A stretch of DNA of 64,000 bases from Micromonospora sp. WMMA1363 (GTDB lineage Bacteria; Actinomycetota; Actinomycetes; Mycobacteriales; Micromonosporaceae). A program made the position numbers and the translations under genes. The stretch's first letter is position 1, and the number at the start of each line of letters is the position of its first letter. The stretch spans positions 615,001 to 679,000 of the forward strand of contig NZ_JAUALB010000001.1 in the NCBI RefSeq assembly GCF_030345795.1, given 5' to 3'. This document shows positions 25,484 to 35,883 of this stretch, one piece after another. The notes beneath the pieces were generated by a model that saw only the letters and a list, made by a program, of their open reading frames with translations, was not told where the DNA came from and searched no databases.

Positions 25484-26407
25484 ATGGCAGGCAACGGTGA
25501 CCGTGCCGAGACCTGGACGTCGGAGCTCCGAGAACAGCAGGCCTCACTCGGTACGGATCTGGGCCCGGCGGATCCGGCCGCGTACACGATGCGCAAGCCG
25601 ATTCCCGAGCCCATGCCGACCGATCGGCACGGCCCGGCCCGGATCATCGCGATGGCCAACCAGAAGGGCGGCGTCGGCAAGACCACCACGACCATCAACC
25701 TGGGTGCCGCCCTCGCGGAGTACGGCCGCAAGGTGCTGCTGGTCGACTTCGACCCACAGGGCGCCCTCTCCGTCGGCCTCGGCGTCAACCCGCACAACCT
25801 CGACCTGTCGGTCTACAACCTGTTGATGCAGGACGACGTTACCGCCGAGGACGTCCTGATCAAGACCGACGTGGCCGGGCTGCACCTGCTCCCCGCGAAC
25901 ATCGACCTCTCAGCCGCCGAGATCCAGCTGGTCAACGAGGTCGCCCGCGAGATGGCCCTGGCTCGCGTGCTCAAGGGTATCCGCAAGGAGTACGACTTCA
26001 TCCTGATCGACTGCCAGCCGTCCCTGGGCCTGCTGGCGATCAACGCGTTGACCGTCGCGAACGGGGTGCTCATTCCCCTCGAGTGCGAGTTCTTCAGCCT
26101 CCGTGGGGTGGCCCTGCTGCTGGACACCATCGACAAGGTGCGCGAGCGGCTCAACTTCGACCTGGAGCTGGAAGGCATCCTCGCCACCATGTACGACAGC
26201 CGCACCACCCACTGCCGGCAGGTGCTCCAGCGGGTGGTGGAGGCGTTCGGCGACAAGGTGTACCAGACGGTCATCACCAAGACCGTGAAGTTTCCCGAGT
26301 CCACCGTCGCCGGGGCGCCGATCACCACCCTCGACCCGGCGTCCTCGGGTGCGCGCAACTACCGGCAGCTCGCCCGCGAGGTGATCGCCGCTCAGGCGGA
26401 GCGGTAG
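25484..26407 (+). CDS. ParA/Soj family ATPase
   Basis: 307 aa, ATG 25484 behind an ACGAGGAC site. It is a deviant Walker-A ATPase with KGGVGKTTT at 61-69, LLVDFDPQGALS, and FILIDCQPSLGLLAINAL. It corresponds to Rv1708, the ParA-like protein encoded beside scpAB, and not to the origin-linked parA, because no parB follows. A role with condensin in chromosome organisation is inference from context. Residues 1-50 are a disordered extension. Confidence 0.92.
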   Translation: MAGNGDRAETWTSELREQQASLGTDLGPADPAAYTMRKPIPEPMPTDRHGPARIIAMANQKGGVGKTTTTINLGAALAEYGRKVLLVDFDPQGALSVGLGVNPHNLDLSVYNLLMQDDVTAEDVLIKTDVAGLHLLPANIDLSAAEIQLVNEVAREMALARVLKGIRKEYDFILIDCQPSLGLLAINALTVANGVLIPLECEFFSLRGVALLLDTIDKVRERLNFDLELEGILATMYDSRTTHCRQVLQRVVEAFGDKVYQTVITKTVKFPESTVAGAPITTLDPASSGARNYRQLAREVIAAQAER

Positions 26408-26448
26408 GCCGAACGCCGGATGTCCGTGCCGTGGACTACGGTTTTCCG

Positions 26449-27576
26449 GTGACCGCACCGCCCCTCGACCAGCCCGTGCCGCACGGCGTCGGCGCCCCCG
26501 TGGCCGCCGCCGAGCTGGCCGCCGAGGCCGTTGGTGTGGTGCCTGCCGACCCGGAGACGGTGGCGCAGAGCAGCGGCTTCACCGTCCGGCTGGCGAACTT
26601 CACCGGTCCGTTCGACCTGCTGCTGCAACTGATCAGCAAGCACAGGCTGGACGTCACCGAGGTGGCGCTGCACAAGGTCACCGACGAGTTCATCGCGTAC
26701 ATCCGGGCCATGGGCGACCAGTGGGACCTGGACGAGACCAGCGAGTTCCTGCTGGTCGCCGCCACTCTGCTCGATCTGAAGGCGGCCCGGTTGCTGCCCG
26801 CCGCCCAGGTCGAGGACGAGGACGACCTCGCCCTGCTGGAGGCGCGTGACCTGCTCTTCGCCCGGCTATTGCAGTACAAGGCGTACAAGGAGGCGGCGGC
26901 ACACATCGGGGTGCTGGAGGAGACCGGTGGGCGGCGCTGGCCACGCGCGGTCGCCCTGGAGCCGCGCTACGCCCAGGCCCTTCCCGACCTGGTGCTCGGC
27001 ATCGGGCCGGAGCGGCTGCGGGCACTCGCCGTGCAGGCCTTCGCACCGAAGCCGATACCCGAGGTGTCGATCACCCACGTGCACATGGCCCGGGTCAGCG
27101 TCCGGGAGCATGCCGGAATCATCGCCGAGCGGCTGCGCCGGGCCGGCGCAGCCACCTTCGCCGCGCTCTGCGCGGACTGCGCGGCCACCCTGGAAGTGGT
27201 CGCCCGGTTCCTCGCGCTGCTGGAGTTGTACCGGGAGGGTCTGGTCGCGTTCGTCCAGGAGCAGGCCCTGGAGGAGCTGACCGTACGTTGGACCGGCCCC
27301 ACCGACGGCGGTCCCGACCTGGACATCGACGAGTATGCCGGCGCCCCGTCGCCTGCCCTGGCCGCCGATCCCGGGGCGGCGGCGCCCGCCGGGCCGGAGT
27401 CCGGGCCGGCATCGGCCGGGGTGGCGGTCGGTCCGGCGGCACCGGCCGGGGCGACCACCTCGGCAGCGGCGGTGGCCGGAGCCACGGCTGGGTCCCCGAC
27501 GCCGGCATCGCCGGCGTCGGTCGGCGGCGTGCCGGCGCGGGACGGGACGGGATCGACGGAGGAACGAGCGGAATGA
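26449..27576 (+). CDS. scpA: Segregation and condensation protein ScpA
   Basis: 375 aa, GTG 26449. ScpA is the kleisin that bridges SMC heads with ScpB. The kleisin core is recognisable: FTVRLANFTGPFDLLLQLISKHRLDVTEVALHKVTDEFI near residues 45-85, SEFLLVAATLLDLKAARLLP after it, and a C-terminal winged-helix part (EELTVRWTGP). About 100 C-terminal residues are Ala/Pro/Gly-rich and likely disordered. The stop overlaps an ATG at 27573 that begins the natural N-terminus of scpB. Confidence 0.92.
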   Translation: MTAPPLDQPVPHGVGAPVAAAELAAEAVGVVPADPETVAQSSGFTVRLANFTGPFDLLLQLISKHRLDVTEVALHKVTDEFIAYIRAMGDQWDLDETSEFLLVAATLLDLKAARLLPAAQVEDEDDLALLEARDLLFARLLQYKAYKEAAAHIGVLEETGGRRWPRAVALEPRYAQALPDLVLGIGPERLRALAVQAFAPKPIPEVSITHVHMARVSVREHAGIIAERLRRAGAATFAALCADCAATLEVVARFLALLELYREGLVAFVQEQALEELTVRWTGPTDGGPDLDIDEYAGAPSPALAADPGAAAPAGPESGPASAGVAVGPAAPAGATTSAAAVAGATAGSPTPASPASVGGVPARDGTGSTEERAE

Positions 27577-27631
27577 GTGACGAGGAGCGCCGGGAGTCCC
27601 TGGCTGACCAGGCCGCCGCCTGGGTCCCCCC

Positions 27632-28414
27632 GTGGGAACGTCCCGGCCCACCGGCCGAGCCGGCTACGGCACCGGGCGTGGAGCCGGCTACGGCACCGAG
27701 CGCGGAAGATCTTGGAAGGGAAGGGACCCAGGAGGGGCCGGACTTCCCCAGGCCGCTGCAGAGAGCGCAGGCTTCGGGGAGTCGACGACCGGCCGGGACG
27801 CTGCCCGCACATCCGACCGGGCGCCGCGAGCCCGGCGGCGGGTGGCGGTCGCGCCGGCGCCGGTTCTCGACGAGGTGGAACTGCGCGGTGCGCTGGAGGC
27901 GATCCTGTTGGTGGTGGACGAACCGGTCACCGAGGCGACCCTCGCCGACGTGCTGGAGCAGCCGGCAAAGCGGATCGCGGCGATGCTGACTGAGATCGCC
28001 GCCGGCTACACGACGGCCGGCCACGGCTTCGAGCTGCGCCGGGCGGCGGGTGGCTGGCGTCTTTACACCCGGCCGGAATACGCGGCGTACGTGGAGCGGT
28101 TCGTGTTGGACGGGCAGTCCGTGCGGCTGACCCAGGCGGCGCTGGAGACCCTCGCCGTGGTCGCCTACCGGCAGCCGGTGACCCGCTCGCGGATCTCCGC
28201 CATCCGCGGGGTCAACTGCGACGGCGTGATCCGTACCCTGGTCTCCCGCGGGCTGGTGGAGGAGTGTGGCACCGAGACGGACAGCGGTGCCCACCTCTAC
28301 CGGACCAGCACCCTGTTCCTGGAGAAGCTCGGACTGGACAGCGTGGCGGACCTGCCGCCGCTGGCCCCGTTCCTCCCCGACGATGTGGAAGACCTTGCCG
28401 ATGCCACGCGATGA
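27632..28414 (+). CDS. scpB: Segregation and condensation protein ScpB; N-terminus uncertain
   Basis: The body, from VLDEVELRGALEAILLVVDEP to DDVEDLADATR, is ScpB with its two winged-helix domains, the SMC-ScpA partner. In this frame the earliest start is GTG 27632, giving 260 aa with a Gly/Arg-rich leader and no clear ribosome-binding site. A more natural start is ATG 27573, overlapping the scpA stop (MSDEERRESLADQAAAWVPPWERP), but it is in another frame that never joins the body. One missing base somewhere around 27690-27760 would fuse them. The coordinates therefore mark only the open frame. Confidence 0.85.
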   Translation: MGTSRPTGRAGYGTGRGAGYGTERGRSWKGRDPGGAGLPQAAAESAGFGESTTGRDAARTSDRAPRARRRVAVAPAPVLDEVELRGALEAILLVVDEPVTEATLADVLEQPAKRIAAMLTEIAAGYTTAGHGFELRRAAGGWRLYTRPEYAAYVERFVLDGQSVRLTQAALETLAVVAYRQPVTRSRISAIRGVNCDGVIRTLVSRGLVEECGTETDSGAHLYRTSTLFLEKLGLDSVADLPPLAPFLPDDVEDLADATR

Positions 28415-29171
28415 CCGCGCCCCGACGCCCGACGCGCCCAGCTACACGGGCCCCGAACGCCTGCAGAAGGTGCTCGCCGCCGCGGGCGTCGGCTCCCGGC
28501 GGGCCTGCGAGGACCTGATCTTCCGCCGGCGGGTGACGGTGAACGGCCGGGTGGCGCAGCTCGGCGACCGGGCAGACCCGACCCGCGACGTCATCCACGT
28601 CGACGGGGAGCGTCTCCAGGTCGACACCCGCCTGGTCTACCTGGCGATGAACAAGCCCCGCGGGGTCGTCTCGACGATGGCCGACGAGAAGGGGCGCACC
28701 GCGCTCGCCGACTTCCTCGGCAACCGCGTGGAACAGCGGGTCTACCATGTCGGGCGGCTCGACGCGGACAGCGAGGGCCTGCTGCTGCTCACCAATGACG
28801 GGACGCTCGCACACCGGCTCATGCACCCGTCGTACGGGGTGTCGAAGACCTACCTGTGCGAGGTTTCCGGCCCGATCCCGCGTGCGTTGAGCAAGCGCCT
28901 CGCGGCGGGCGTGGAGCTCGAGGACGGCCCGGTGACGGTCGATTCGTTCCGGGTGGTGGACAGCCTGGGCCGGACCGCCCAGGTGGAGGTGACCCTGCAC
29001 GAAGGGCGCAAGCACATCGTGCGGCGCCTGCTCGCAGAGGTGGGGCACCCCGTGTCGCGGCTGGTGCGCACCTCGATCGGGCCGATCCGGCTCGGTGACC
29101 TGCGGGCCGGGCGAACCCGCCGGCTGACCAACGCGGAGGTCGCCGCGCTGTTCAAGGCCGTCGGCGACTGA
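28401..29171 (+). CDS. 23S rRNA pseudouridine synthase, RluB/RsuA family
   Basis: 256 aa, ATG 28401 overlapping the scpB stop. It isomerises a specific uridine in rRNA. An S4 RNA-binding domain spans about 13-70 (RLQKVLAAAGVGSRRACEDLIFRRRVTVNG). The catalytic domain holds VYHVGRLDADSEGLLLLTNDG, whose Asp is the nucleophile of the RsuA family, and EGRKHIVRRLLAEVGHPVSRLVR. It corresponds to Rv1711 in gene order. RluB versus RsuA specificity is inferred from context and is not certain. Confidence 0.9.
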   Translation: MPRDDRAPTPDAPSYTGPERLQKVLAAAGVGSRRACEDLIFRRRVTVNGRVAQLGDRADPTRDVIHVDGERLQVDTRLVYLAMNKPRGVVSTMADEKGRTALADFLGNRVEQRVYHVGRLDADSEGLLLLTNDGTLAHRLMHPSYGVSKTYLCEVSGPIPRALSKRLAAGVELEDGPVTVDSFRVVDSLGRTAQVEVTLHEGRKHIVRRLLAEVGHPVSRLVRTSIGPIRLGDLRAGRTRRLTNAEVAALFKAVGD

Positions 29172-29339
29172 GGCTGGCGGTGGCGGGTACCGCTGGCGGT
29201 AGGCTCCCTGCGGCCCATCCGTGGCGGAGGGCGAGTTGCGGCGGCGCGGCCGGACGGCGCGGAGCCGGGCATGATTGGAAACAGTGTGTTTTCCGCTCGC
29301 GGATCGGATCCGCGGGGTACGGGACTGAGGAGGACGACG

Positions 29340-30020
29340 GTGGAGGAAAGAGTACGAACCGGGCGCTGTGTGGTTGCTCTGGACGGGCCGTCCGGTTCGG
29401 GTAAGTCCACCGTCTCCCGTCGACTCGCGATCGCCCTGGGAGCCCGCTACCTGGACACCGGAGCGATGTACCGGGCGATCACCTGGGCCGTGCTGCGCTC
29501 AGGGATAGACCTGGCCGACCCAACGTCGGTGGCGAAGGTCGCGGGGGAGACCGATCTGCGCATCGGCACCGACCCCGAGGGGTACGGCGTAACGGCGGAC
29601 GGGACAGGCGTCGAGGCGGAGATCCGAGGGCCCGAAGTGACCGGCGCGGTTTCCGCCGTGGCCGCCGTGCCGGCGGTACGCGCGCTGCTGGTTGCCCGGC
29701 AGCGGGAGATGATCGCGACGGCCGGCCGGATCGTGGTCGAAGGGCGTGACATCGGCTCCGTGGTCGCGCCCGACGCAGACCTGAAGGTCTACCTGACCGC
29801 CTCCGATTCCGCCCGGGCCGCCCGGCGCAGCGCCGAGGACGCCACTGACGTGGCCGCCACCGCGGCCGACCTGGCCCGCCGGGACCGGCTGGACTCGACC
29901 CGGATGGCCGACCCGCTGGCCCAGTCGCCGGGCGCCGTCGTGCTGGACACCACCGAGCTGGGCGTCGACGAGGTCGTCACACGCCTTCGGGAGTTGCTCA
30001 CCGAGCGGGGTGTGGCGTGA
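29340..30020 (+). CDS. cmk: Cytidylate kinase
   Basis: 226 aa from GTG 29340, chosen over the upstream ATG 29271 because GAGGAGGA lies 8 bp before it and the family starts just ahead of the P-loop. It phosphorylates CMP and dCMP. P-loop GPSGSGKST is at 16-24. The CMP-binding segments [13 protein letters not shown] and [21 protein letters not shown] are intact. It overlaps der by 4 nt. Confidence 0.94.
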   Translation: MEERVRTGRCVVALDGPSGSGKSTVSRRLAIALGARYLDTGAMYRAITWAVLRSGIDLADPTSVAKVAGETDLRIGTDPEGYGVTADGTGVEAEIRGPEVTGAVSAVAAVPAVRALLVARQREMIATAGRIVVEGRDIGSVVAPDADLKVYLTASDSARAARRSAEDATDVAATAADLARRDRLDSTRMADPLAQSPGAVVLDTTELGVDEVVTRLRELLTERGVA

Positions 30021-31414
30021 CCGAGGGCTGGGTGGAACTGCACGAGCCGGACCTCGACGGCGAGGAGTCGACCGGCCCGCAGCCCGTGGTGGCCGTCGTC
30101 GGCCGTCCCAATGTGGGCAAGTCGACGCTGGTAAACCGGATCATCGGCCGCCGGCAGGCGGTCGTGGAGGACGTCCCGGGGGTTACCCGGGACCGCATCC
30201 CGTACGACGCGCAGTGGAACGGCCGGCAGTTCACCGTGGTCGACACCGGCGGTTGGGAACCGGACGCCAGGGACCGGGCCGCCGCCATCGCCGCGCAGGC
30301 CGAGGCGGCGATCGCCACCGCCGACGTGGTGCTGTTCGTGGTGGACGCCGTCGTCGGCTCGACTGACGTCGACGAGGCGGCGGTGAAGATGCTGCGGCGC
30401 AGCGCCAAGCCGGTGATCCTGGTGGCAAACAAGGCCGACAACAGCGCGATCGAGATGGAGGCGACCTCGCTCTGGTCGCTCGGCCTCGGCGAGCCGCACC
30501 CGGTCTCGGCCCTGCACGGCCGCGGTTCCGGCGAGCTACTCGACGAGATCATGGACAAGCTGCCGGAGGCGCCGAGGATCGTCGAGCACCGGCCGCGCGG
30601 CCCGCGTCGGGTCGCCCTGGTCGGCCGGCCGAACGTCGGCAAGTCGAGCCTGCTCAACCGCTTCTCTGGCGAGGAGCGAGCAGTCGTCGATTCGGTCGCC
30701 GGGACCACGGTCGACCCGGTGGACAGCCTGGTCGAGATCGGCGGCGAGACGTGGCAGCTGGTCGACACCGCCGGGCTGCGCAAGCGGGTCGGCAAGGCCA
30801 GCGGCACCGAGTACTACGCCAGCCTGCGGACCGGCTCGGCCATCGAGGCCGCCGAGGTGGCCGTGGTGCTGCTCGACGCGAGCGAGGTGATCAGCGAGCA
30901 GGACCAGCGGATCCTGTCGATGGTGACCGACGCCGGCCGGGCCCTGGTGATCGCGTTCAACAAGTGGGACCTGGTCGACGCCGACCGCCGGTACTACCTG
31001 GACAAGGAGATCGAGCGGGAGCTGCGCCGGATCCCGTGGGCGATCCGGCTCAATCTGTCGGCGAAGACCGGCCGGGCGGTGGACAAGCTCGCCCCGGCGC
31101 TGCGCAAGGCCCTGGCAAGCTGGGAGACCCGGGTGCCGACGGCTCAGCTCAACGCTTGGCTGACCGCGCTCGTGCAGGCCACCCCGCACCCGGTACGCGG
31201 CGGGCGGGCGCCGAAGATCCTCTTCGCGACCCAGGCGGGCGTGGCGCCGCCCCGCTTCGTACTCTTCACCACCGGTCCGCTGGACGCTGGGTACCAGCGC
31301 TTCGTCGAGCGCAAGCTCCGCGAGGAGTTTGGCTTCGAGGGCAGCCCGATCGAGATCTCGGTACGCCCGCGCAAGAAGCTCGGCCCAGGTGGTCGCGGCA
31401 AGGCCCACGGCTGA
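30017..31414 (+). CDS. der: Ribosome assembly GTPase Der (EngA)
   Basis: 465 aa, GTG 30017. Der is an essential tandem GTPase for 50S maturation. Two G domains are visible, with G1 GRPNVGKS at 29-36 and again near 203-210. The G4-type motifs are NKAD and NKWD. A C-terminal KH-like domain ends in [18 protein letters not shown]. An acidic N-terminal extension of about 20 residues precedes the first domain. It is the last gene of the conserved block. Confidence 0.96.
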   Translation: MTEGWVELHEPDLDGEESTGPQPVVAVVGRPNVGKSTLVNRIIGRRQAVVEDVPGVTRDRIPYDAQWNGRQFTVVDTGGWEPDARDRAAAIAAQAEAAIATADVVLFVVDAVVGSTDVDEAAVKMLRRSAKPVILVANKADNSAIEMEATSLWSLGLGEPHPVSALHGRGSGELLDEIMDKLPEAPRIVEHRPRGPRRVALVGRPNVGKSSLLNRFSGEERAVVDSVAGTTVDPVDSLVEIGGETWQLVDTAGLRKRVGKASGTEYYASLRTGSAIEAAEVAVVLLDASEVISEQDQRILSMVTDAGRALVIAFNKWDLVDADRRYYLDKEIERELRRIPWAIRLNLSAKTGRAVDKLAPALRKALASWETRVPTAQLNAWLTALVQATPHPVRGGRAPKILFATQAGVAPPRFVLFTTGPLDAGYQRFVERKLREEFGFEGSPIEISVRPRKKLGPGGRGKAHG

Positions 31415-31619
31415 CCTCGTATCCACTCCGCCAACCGGAGATCGTGGAGGTCCCGGCCCAAGGACGGCCGATTCGTTTCCACTAAACCCTGCCATGTCCC
31501 ATCCTCCTAGGATGCCTTGAGTGAGGTGGGGCGGGTGACCACTGGAGGGGTGGATGCGGACGTCAGGAAGATCGTGCGGTAAGCTGTACCGGCTGTCGCG
31601 GGAAGTCAAGCGGGAGCAT

Positions 31620-31693
<74 letters not shown>

Positions 31694-31701
31694 CGCAGCT
31701 C

Positions 31702-31733
31702 AGAGGCCATTCGGGATCTTCCGGGTGGCCTCT
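31702..31733 (+). terminator. Terminator after tRNA-Pro
   Basis: AGAGGCCA at 31702-31709 pairs with TGGCCTCT at 31726-31733 around a 16-nt loop and is followed by a short TTT run. It lies 8 bp after the tRNA. Confidence 0.6.
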
Positions 31734-31768
31734 TTCGATCTTGTACAGCAGCGAAGTGCAGCAACGGC

Positions 31769-32617
31769 TCATTGATCGAGGCTCTCGCCTAGCTTGCGCA
31801 GGGCCTCCCTGGTGGCCTTGGACGAGACCTGGCTGTAGATCTCCATCGTGATCGAGAAGTCCGCGTGTCTCAGGATCGCCATCGCGATCCGGGGATGCAC
31901 GTCCAGGTCAACCAGCAGCGAACCACAGGTACGCCGGGCATCGTGAACAGTGATCTTCGGGACGCCGGCACGGGTGATGCGGCTGTCGTAGGACCGGTTG
32001 AAGTTCCGCGGCTCGACCGGGAGCCCGTAACGGGTCGTGAAGATCATGGCCATGTCGTGCCAGGCGTCGCCGGCTTTCTCTCGCGCTGTCTCCTGTTGCC
32101 GGTGGCGGTGCCGCAGTGCGGTGACGCAGATGGCCGGCAGCGGTAGGGGAGCGTCAGACTCCTCGGTCTTGGTGGCCCGGTGCAGCAGCCGGCCACGTAC
32201 CCGCTGGAGCTGCTTGTCGATGACGAGGCTGATGCCGTGGTTGTCACGGCAGCCCTCGCAGAATGGCTCGCTGTGTGTGGTGCAGGGCTTGTCCCAGCCG
32301 TCCCAGTCGATGTGCTCCCAGGTGAGGCCAAGGACTTCACCCTTGCGGAGGCCGAGCACGAGGACCAGGACGTAGGCGGCGTACAAGTAGTCGTCGCTGT
32401 CACGAGACGATTCCAGGAACGCCCGTGCTTCCTCACTGCTCCACGACTTTCCCTTGCGGGCGCGGATCGGTGGGAGCTTCACGAGAGCCGCGACGTTCTT
32501 GACGACCAACTCCTCCACCACCGCCTGAGAGAGCGCCGAGCGGAGAACAGCGCGGACTCCCTTGACGGTGCGCGCCGAGGGAAGGTCTTGGCAGCACCGG
32601 CCAACGGGAGTGTCAAG
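31769..32617 (-). pseudogene. Truncated tyrosine integrase of a tRNA-targeting element
   Basis: At least 250 aa from GTG 32521. In-frame homologous sequence continues upstream (LPSARTVKGVRAVLRSALSQAV) to a stop close to the ISL3 boundary at 32623, so the N-terminal arm-binding domain is lost. The catalytic domain keeps its set: Arg in GLRKGEVLGL, His/Arg in VHDARRTCGSLL, His in LRHADFS, Tyr in MEIYSQVS. It contains a Cys-rich insertion (CTTHSEPFCEGC) typical of actinomycete phage and AICE integrases. Orientation and distance from tRNA-Pro fit a site-specific integrase next to its attachment site. No excisionase or replication gene remains. Confidence 0.85.
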
Positions 32618-33069
32618 TTAACGGCCCTGTCTCACTTTCGGTGGTGACGGAGGGTGGCGGGTGTCATTGTTCATTGTTCCTATGTGGAGGATGTCAACAG
32701 ACTTGTACAGACGGTGTTCTCGGGGCTGTCCCCGCTGGTCATCGAGGACGTGACCGATGAGGGTGAGCGGATCGTGGTGCGGGCCCGGACGCCGCGTGAC
32801 ACTGCGGTCTGCCCGAGGTGCGGGGCCTCGTCCGGACGGGTGCACGGCTATCACTGGCGGACGGTCGCCGACGTTCCGGTCGACGGGCGCCGGGTGGTGG
32901 TCCGTGTGCGGGTGCGGCGTCTGGTGTGCCCCACGCGCGGCTGCCGCCACCCTGTCTGCCAGGGTGAGTTGAGGCCAGCGGTTCATAGCAAGTCCGCCGG
33001 ACAGGGCGAGTTCAGGATCGAGAAGCGTTGGATGCTGCTGTTGACGTCGTGACGGCCCAGGATGGGGTC

Positions 33070-33474
33070 ATGAGTGGCAAGAAGGGTCCGCGTTCAGGCG
33101 GGCCGCGGGCACGTCGGTCGTTCACGCCGGGGCAGAAGTTGGAGTTGCTGGCCGGGTATGAGCAGGCCGTCGCGGCTGGTGAGGGTGGTGCGTTCCTGCG
33201 GCGTGAGGGTTTGTACTCGTCGTTGATGTCGGAGTGGCGCCGGGCCCGTGATGCCGGGCTGTTGCAGGGCAAGCCGGCGGGTGAGACGGTCGGGAGGCCG
33301 TCGGCGGAGCAGGCCGAGATCGCCCGGTTGCGGCGTGAGCTGGAGCTGGCGCAGGCGAAGCTGGCGCGGACCGAGACGGCGTTGACGATCATGGGAAAAG
33401 CGCGAGAGCTCTTGGAGGACATCTCCAGGAGCGAGCCGGACGGTCCGGACGTGTTCGGGCTCGGCAGGCGCTGA
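33070..33474 (+). CDS. IS3-family transposase OrfA
   Basis: 134 aa from ATG 33070. A helix-turn-helix DNA-binding protein (RRSFTPGQKLELLAGYEQAVAAGEGGAFLRREGLYSSLMSEWRRARD) followed by a leucine-zipper-like coiled coil (AEIARLRRELELAQAKLARTETAL). The stop overlaps the start of orfB (TGATG), the usual IS3 arrangement for coupled or frameshifted expression of the transposase. Confidence 0.85.
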   Translation: MSGKKGPRSGGPRARRSFTPGQKLELLAGYEQAVAAGEGGAFLRREGLYSSLMSEWRRARDAGLLQGKPAGETVGRPSAEQAEIARLRRELELAQAKLARTETALTIMGKARELLEDISRSEPDGPDVFGLGRR

Positions 33475-34469
33475 TGGCCGCCTATCACGAGCTGACCAGT
33501 GCGAGGATCACGACGCGGGACGCGAAGCGGTTGACCGGGATCGCCCGGTCCAGCGCGGACCGGGACCGGCGGCGGCCGACACGGGCGGCGCCGGTGCGGC
33601 GGACACCGGCGAACGCGCTCACCCCGGCCGAACGTGAGCAGGTCCTGCGCCTGGTGAACAGTGCGGAGTTCGTCGACGCGGCCCCGGCCCAGATCTACGC
33701 GGCGCTGCTGGACCAGGGCGTGTACGTCGGTTCGATCGCCACTATGTATCGGGTTCTGCGCGAGCACGCACAGGCGCGCGAGCGGCGCAGGCTGGCCCGG
33801 CACCCGGCCCGCCGGCGTCCCGAGCTGGTCGCTGACGCCCCGCGGCAGGTCTACAGCTGGGACATCACGAAGTTGGCCGGACCTGCGAAGGGCGTCTACT
33901 ACGACGCCTACGTGATGATCGACATCTACTCCCGGTACATCGTCGGTGCCCGTGTGCACGCCCGCGAGTCCGGCCCCCTCGCGGAGTCGATGATGCGCGA
34001 GGTGTTCGGTGTCCATGGCGTCCCGCACGTCGTGCACGCCGACCGCGGCACGTCGATGACGTCGAAATCGGTGGCTGACCTGCTCGAAGACCTCGACGTG
34101 ACCCGCTCGCACTCCCGGCCGAAGGTGTCCAACGACAACCCGTACAGCGAGGCCTGGTTCAAGACGTTGAAGTACGCGCCGGTCTTCCCGGACCGATTCG
34201 CGTCCCTCGCCCAGGCGCGAGCGTTCATGAACGACTTCGTGACCTGGTACAACCACGCCCACCGGCACTCCGGGATCGGCCTACACACCCCCGCCGACGT
34301 CCACCACGACCGTCACCACACCGTCCGCGCCAACCGCGAGGACACCCTCGCCGCAGCCCGCACGGCGCACCCGGAACGGTTCGGCACCACCCGGCCCCTG
34401 CCCAAAATCCTCGACCTGCCCGGACAGGTCTGGATCAACAAGCCCGAGCCACAACGACAAGCCGCTTAA
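33474..34469 (+). CDS. IS3-family transposase OrfB (DDE integrase core)
   Basis: 331 aa. The rve-type catalytic core has Asp in YSWDITKL, Asp in [14 protein letters not shown], and Glu in [15 protein letters not shown], so the DDE triad is complete. The HTH_21-like N-terminal part ([29 protein letters not shown]) is present. No stop or shift is seen, so the element could be active. Confidence 0.9.
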   Translation: MAAYHELTSARITTRDAKRLTGIARSSADRDRRRPTRAAPVRRTPANALTPAEREQVLRLVNSAEFVDAAPAQIYAALLDQGVYVGSIATMYRVLREHAQARERRRLARHPARRRPELVADAPRQVYSWDITKLAGPAKGVYYDAYVMIDIYSRYIVGARVHARESGPLAESMMREVFGVHGVPHVVHADRGTSMTSKSVADLLEDLDVTRSHSRPKVSNDNPYSEAWFKTLKYAPVFPDRFASLAQARAFMNDFVTWYNHAHRHSGIGLHTPADVHHDRHHTVRANREDTLAAARTAHPERFGTTRPLPKILDLPGQVWINKPEPQRQAA

Positions 34470-34986
34470 CTCCCGTTGGCCTCAATCCCTTGACACGTTC
34501 CGCCACACCTTCCGTGAACAGGTTCCCGGGGTGCTGGAGCGATACCAGCGCCGCACAGCCCGTTTGAACAGGCAGGTCAAAGCCGTCGTCAAGGAGTTAG
34601 CGGGCCGGGCAGGGTCGCGTCTGCTGGCGATACTCGCCATGGGCCTGTCCCGTCACACGGCCCTACGCGCCCTGCTGTGCATCCCGCTGCCCAATGAGCG
34701 GACGCCTCGGGTGATCGGCGTTGACGATTTCGCTCTACGCCGGCGGCACCGCTACGCCACCGTGGTGATCGACGCCGAGACCCATGAGCGGATCGACGTG
34801 CTACCCGACCGCACCGCCGACACCCTCGAAGCGTGATTACGCGCACATCCCGGCGTCGAGGTCGTATGCCGCGACGGCTCGGCGACCTACGCCGAGGCCA
34901 TTCGCCGCGCCCTGCCCGACGCGGTGCAGGTCGCAGACCGGTGGTGGGGTTGACCCGGTTTGACGGACAGGGTCGGTAAGTTGATC

Positions 34987-35883
34987 TCACGCTACCTTGC
35001 TCGTTGGCCTGCGGGAATAGGCCGTCGCCTCATACTCGGCCGGGCTCATGTAGTCCAGGGTGGAATGGCGGCGGCGGGTGTTGTACCACCCCTCGATCCA
35101 CTCGAAGATCGCCGCACGGGCGGCGGCCCGGGTCGGCCACGCCCTCCGGTCGAGCAGTTCGGTCTTGATCGTGGCGAAGAACGACTCCGCGACGGCGTTG
35201 TCCCAGCACTGACCCCGCCCACCAACCGACAACCGCACCCCGTTGCGGTCGGCCAGCCGGGCGTACTGCGCACTCGTGTACTGGCAACCCCGGTCGCTGT
35301 GGAAGATCACCGGCCCGGTCGGGCGTCGGACGGCGATCGCGTTGGACAACGCCTGAGCGGGCAGATCGGTCCGTAGGTGGTCGGCGGTCGCCCAGCCCAC
35401 AACCCGGCGTGAGGCGATGTCGATGACGGTGGCGAGGTACAGCCAGCCCTCCCACGTGTGGATGTAGGTGATGTCGCCGCACCAGCGGGTGTCGACCCGG
35501 CCGGCGGCGACGTCGAAGTCCCGGCGGATCAGGTCCGCCGACAACGCCGCCCCCGGGTCGGGCACGGTCGTGGTGCGCCACCGCTTCGGCGTGCGGCCGC
35601 ACAACCCGGCGCCCCGCATCAGCCGGGCGACCCGCTTGCCGGAGTGCCGCCGCCCCTGGGCGGCGAGTTCGGCGCGGACCCGGGGTGCGCCGTAGGTGCC
35701 GGCCGAGTCGGCGTGGATCTGCGCGATGCGGGCGGCGAGGTCTGCGTCGTCGCGTTCCCGCCGCGACGGCCCGGCACGGTGCTGGTAGTAGGCGGACCGG
35801 GAGACCTCCAGCAGCTCACAGGAACGCTTCACGTTCCCGTCGGGCCGCGCCTTCTCCGCCTCGATGAACGGGTACACGTTCAC
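34987..35883 (-). CDS. IS3-family transposase OrfB
   Basis: 298 aa from GTG 35883, overlapping the orfA stop (GTGA); a longer product could arise by frameshifting from orfA. The HTH_21 region is NVKRSCELLEVSRSAYYQHRAG. The integrase core has Asp137 in WCGDITYIH, Asp in FHSDRGCQYTSAQY, and Glu in NAVAESFFATIKTEL, a full DDE set. The C-terminal EWIEGWYNTRRRHSTLDYMSPAEYE is typical of the family. It appears intact. Confidence 0.92.
   Translation of the reverse strand: MNVYPFIEAEKARPDGNVKRSCELLEVSRSAYYQHRAGPSRRERDDADLAARIAQIHADSAGTYGAPRVRAELAAQGRRHSGKRVARLMRGAGLCGRTPKRWRTTTVPDPGAALSADLIRRDFDVAAGRVDTRWCGDITYIHTWEGWLYLATVIDIASRRVVGWATADHLRTDLPAQALSNAIAVRRPTGPVIFHSDRGCQYTSAQYARLADRNGVRLSVGGRGQCWDNAVAESFFATIKTELLDRRAWPTRAAARAAIFEWIEGWYNTRRRHSTLDYMSPAEYEATAYSRRPTSKVA

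Larger units (their letters stand above)
32951..34499 (+). mobile_element. IS3-family element inserted in the ISL3 transposase (copy 1)
   Basis: About 1.55 kb, flanked by the 7-bp direct repeat CCGCCAC at 32944-32950 and 34500-34506. Deleting the element plus one copy restores the ISL3 reading frame exactly ([13 protein letters not shown]). The ends share an imperfect inverted repeat around TTGAGGCCA(A/G)CGG. The boundaries rest on the target duplication and may differ by a few bases from the true tips. It carries two overlapping genes, orfA and orfB, both apparently intact. Confidence 0.8.

Noticed and set aside
34837..34944. A separate small gene after the stop at 34836
   Set aside because: It is the in-frame continuation of the ISL3 transposase beyond a nonsense codon.
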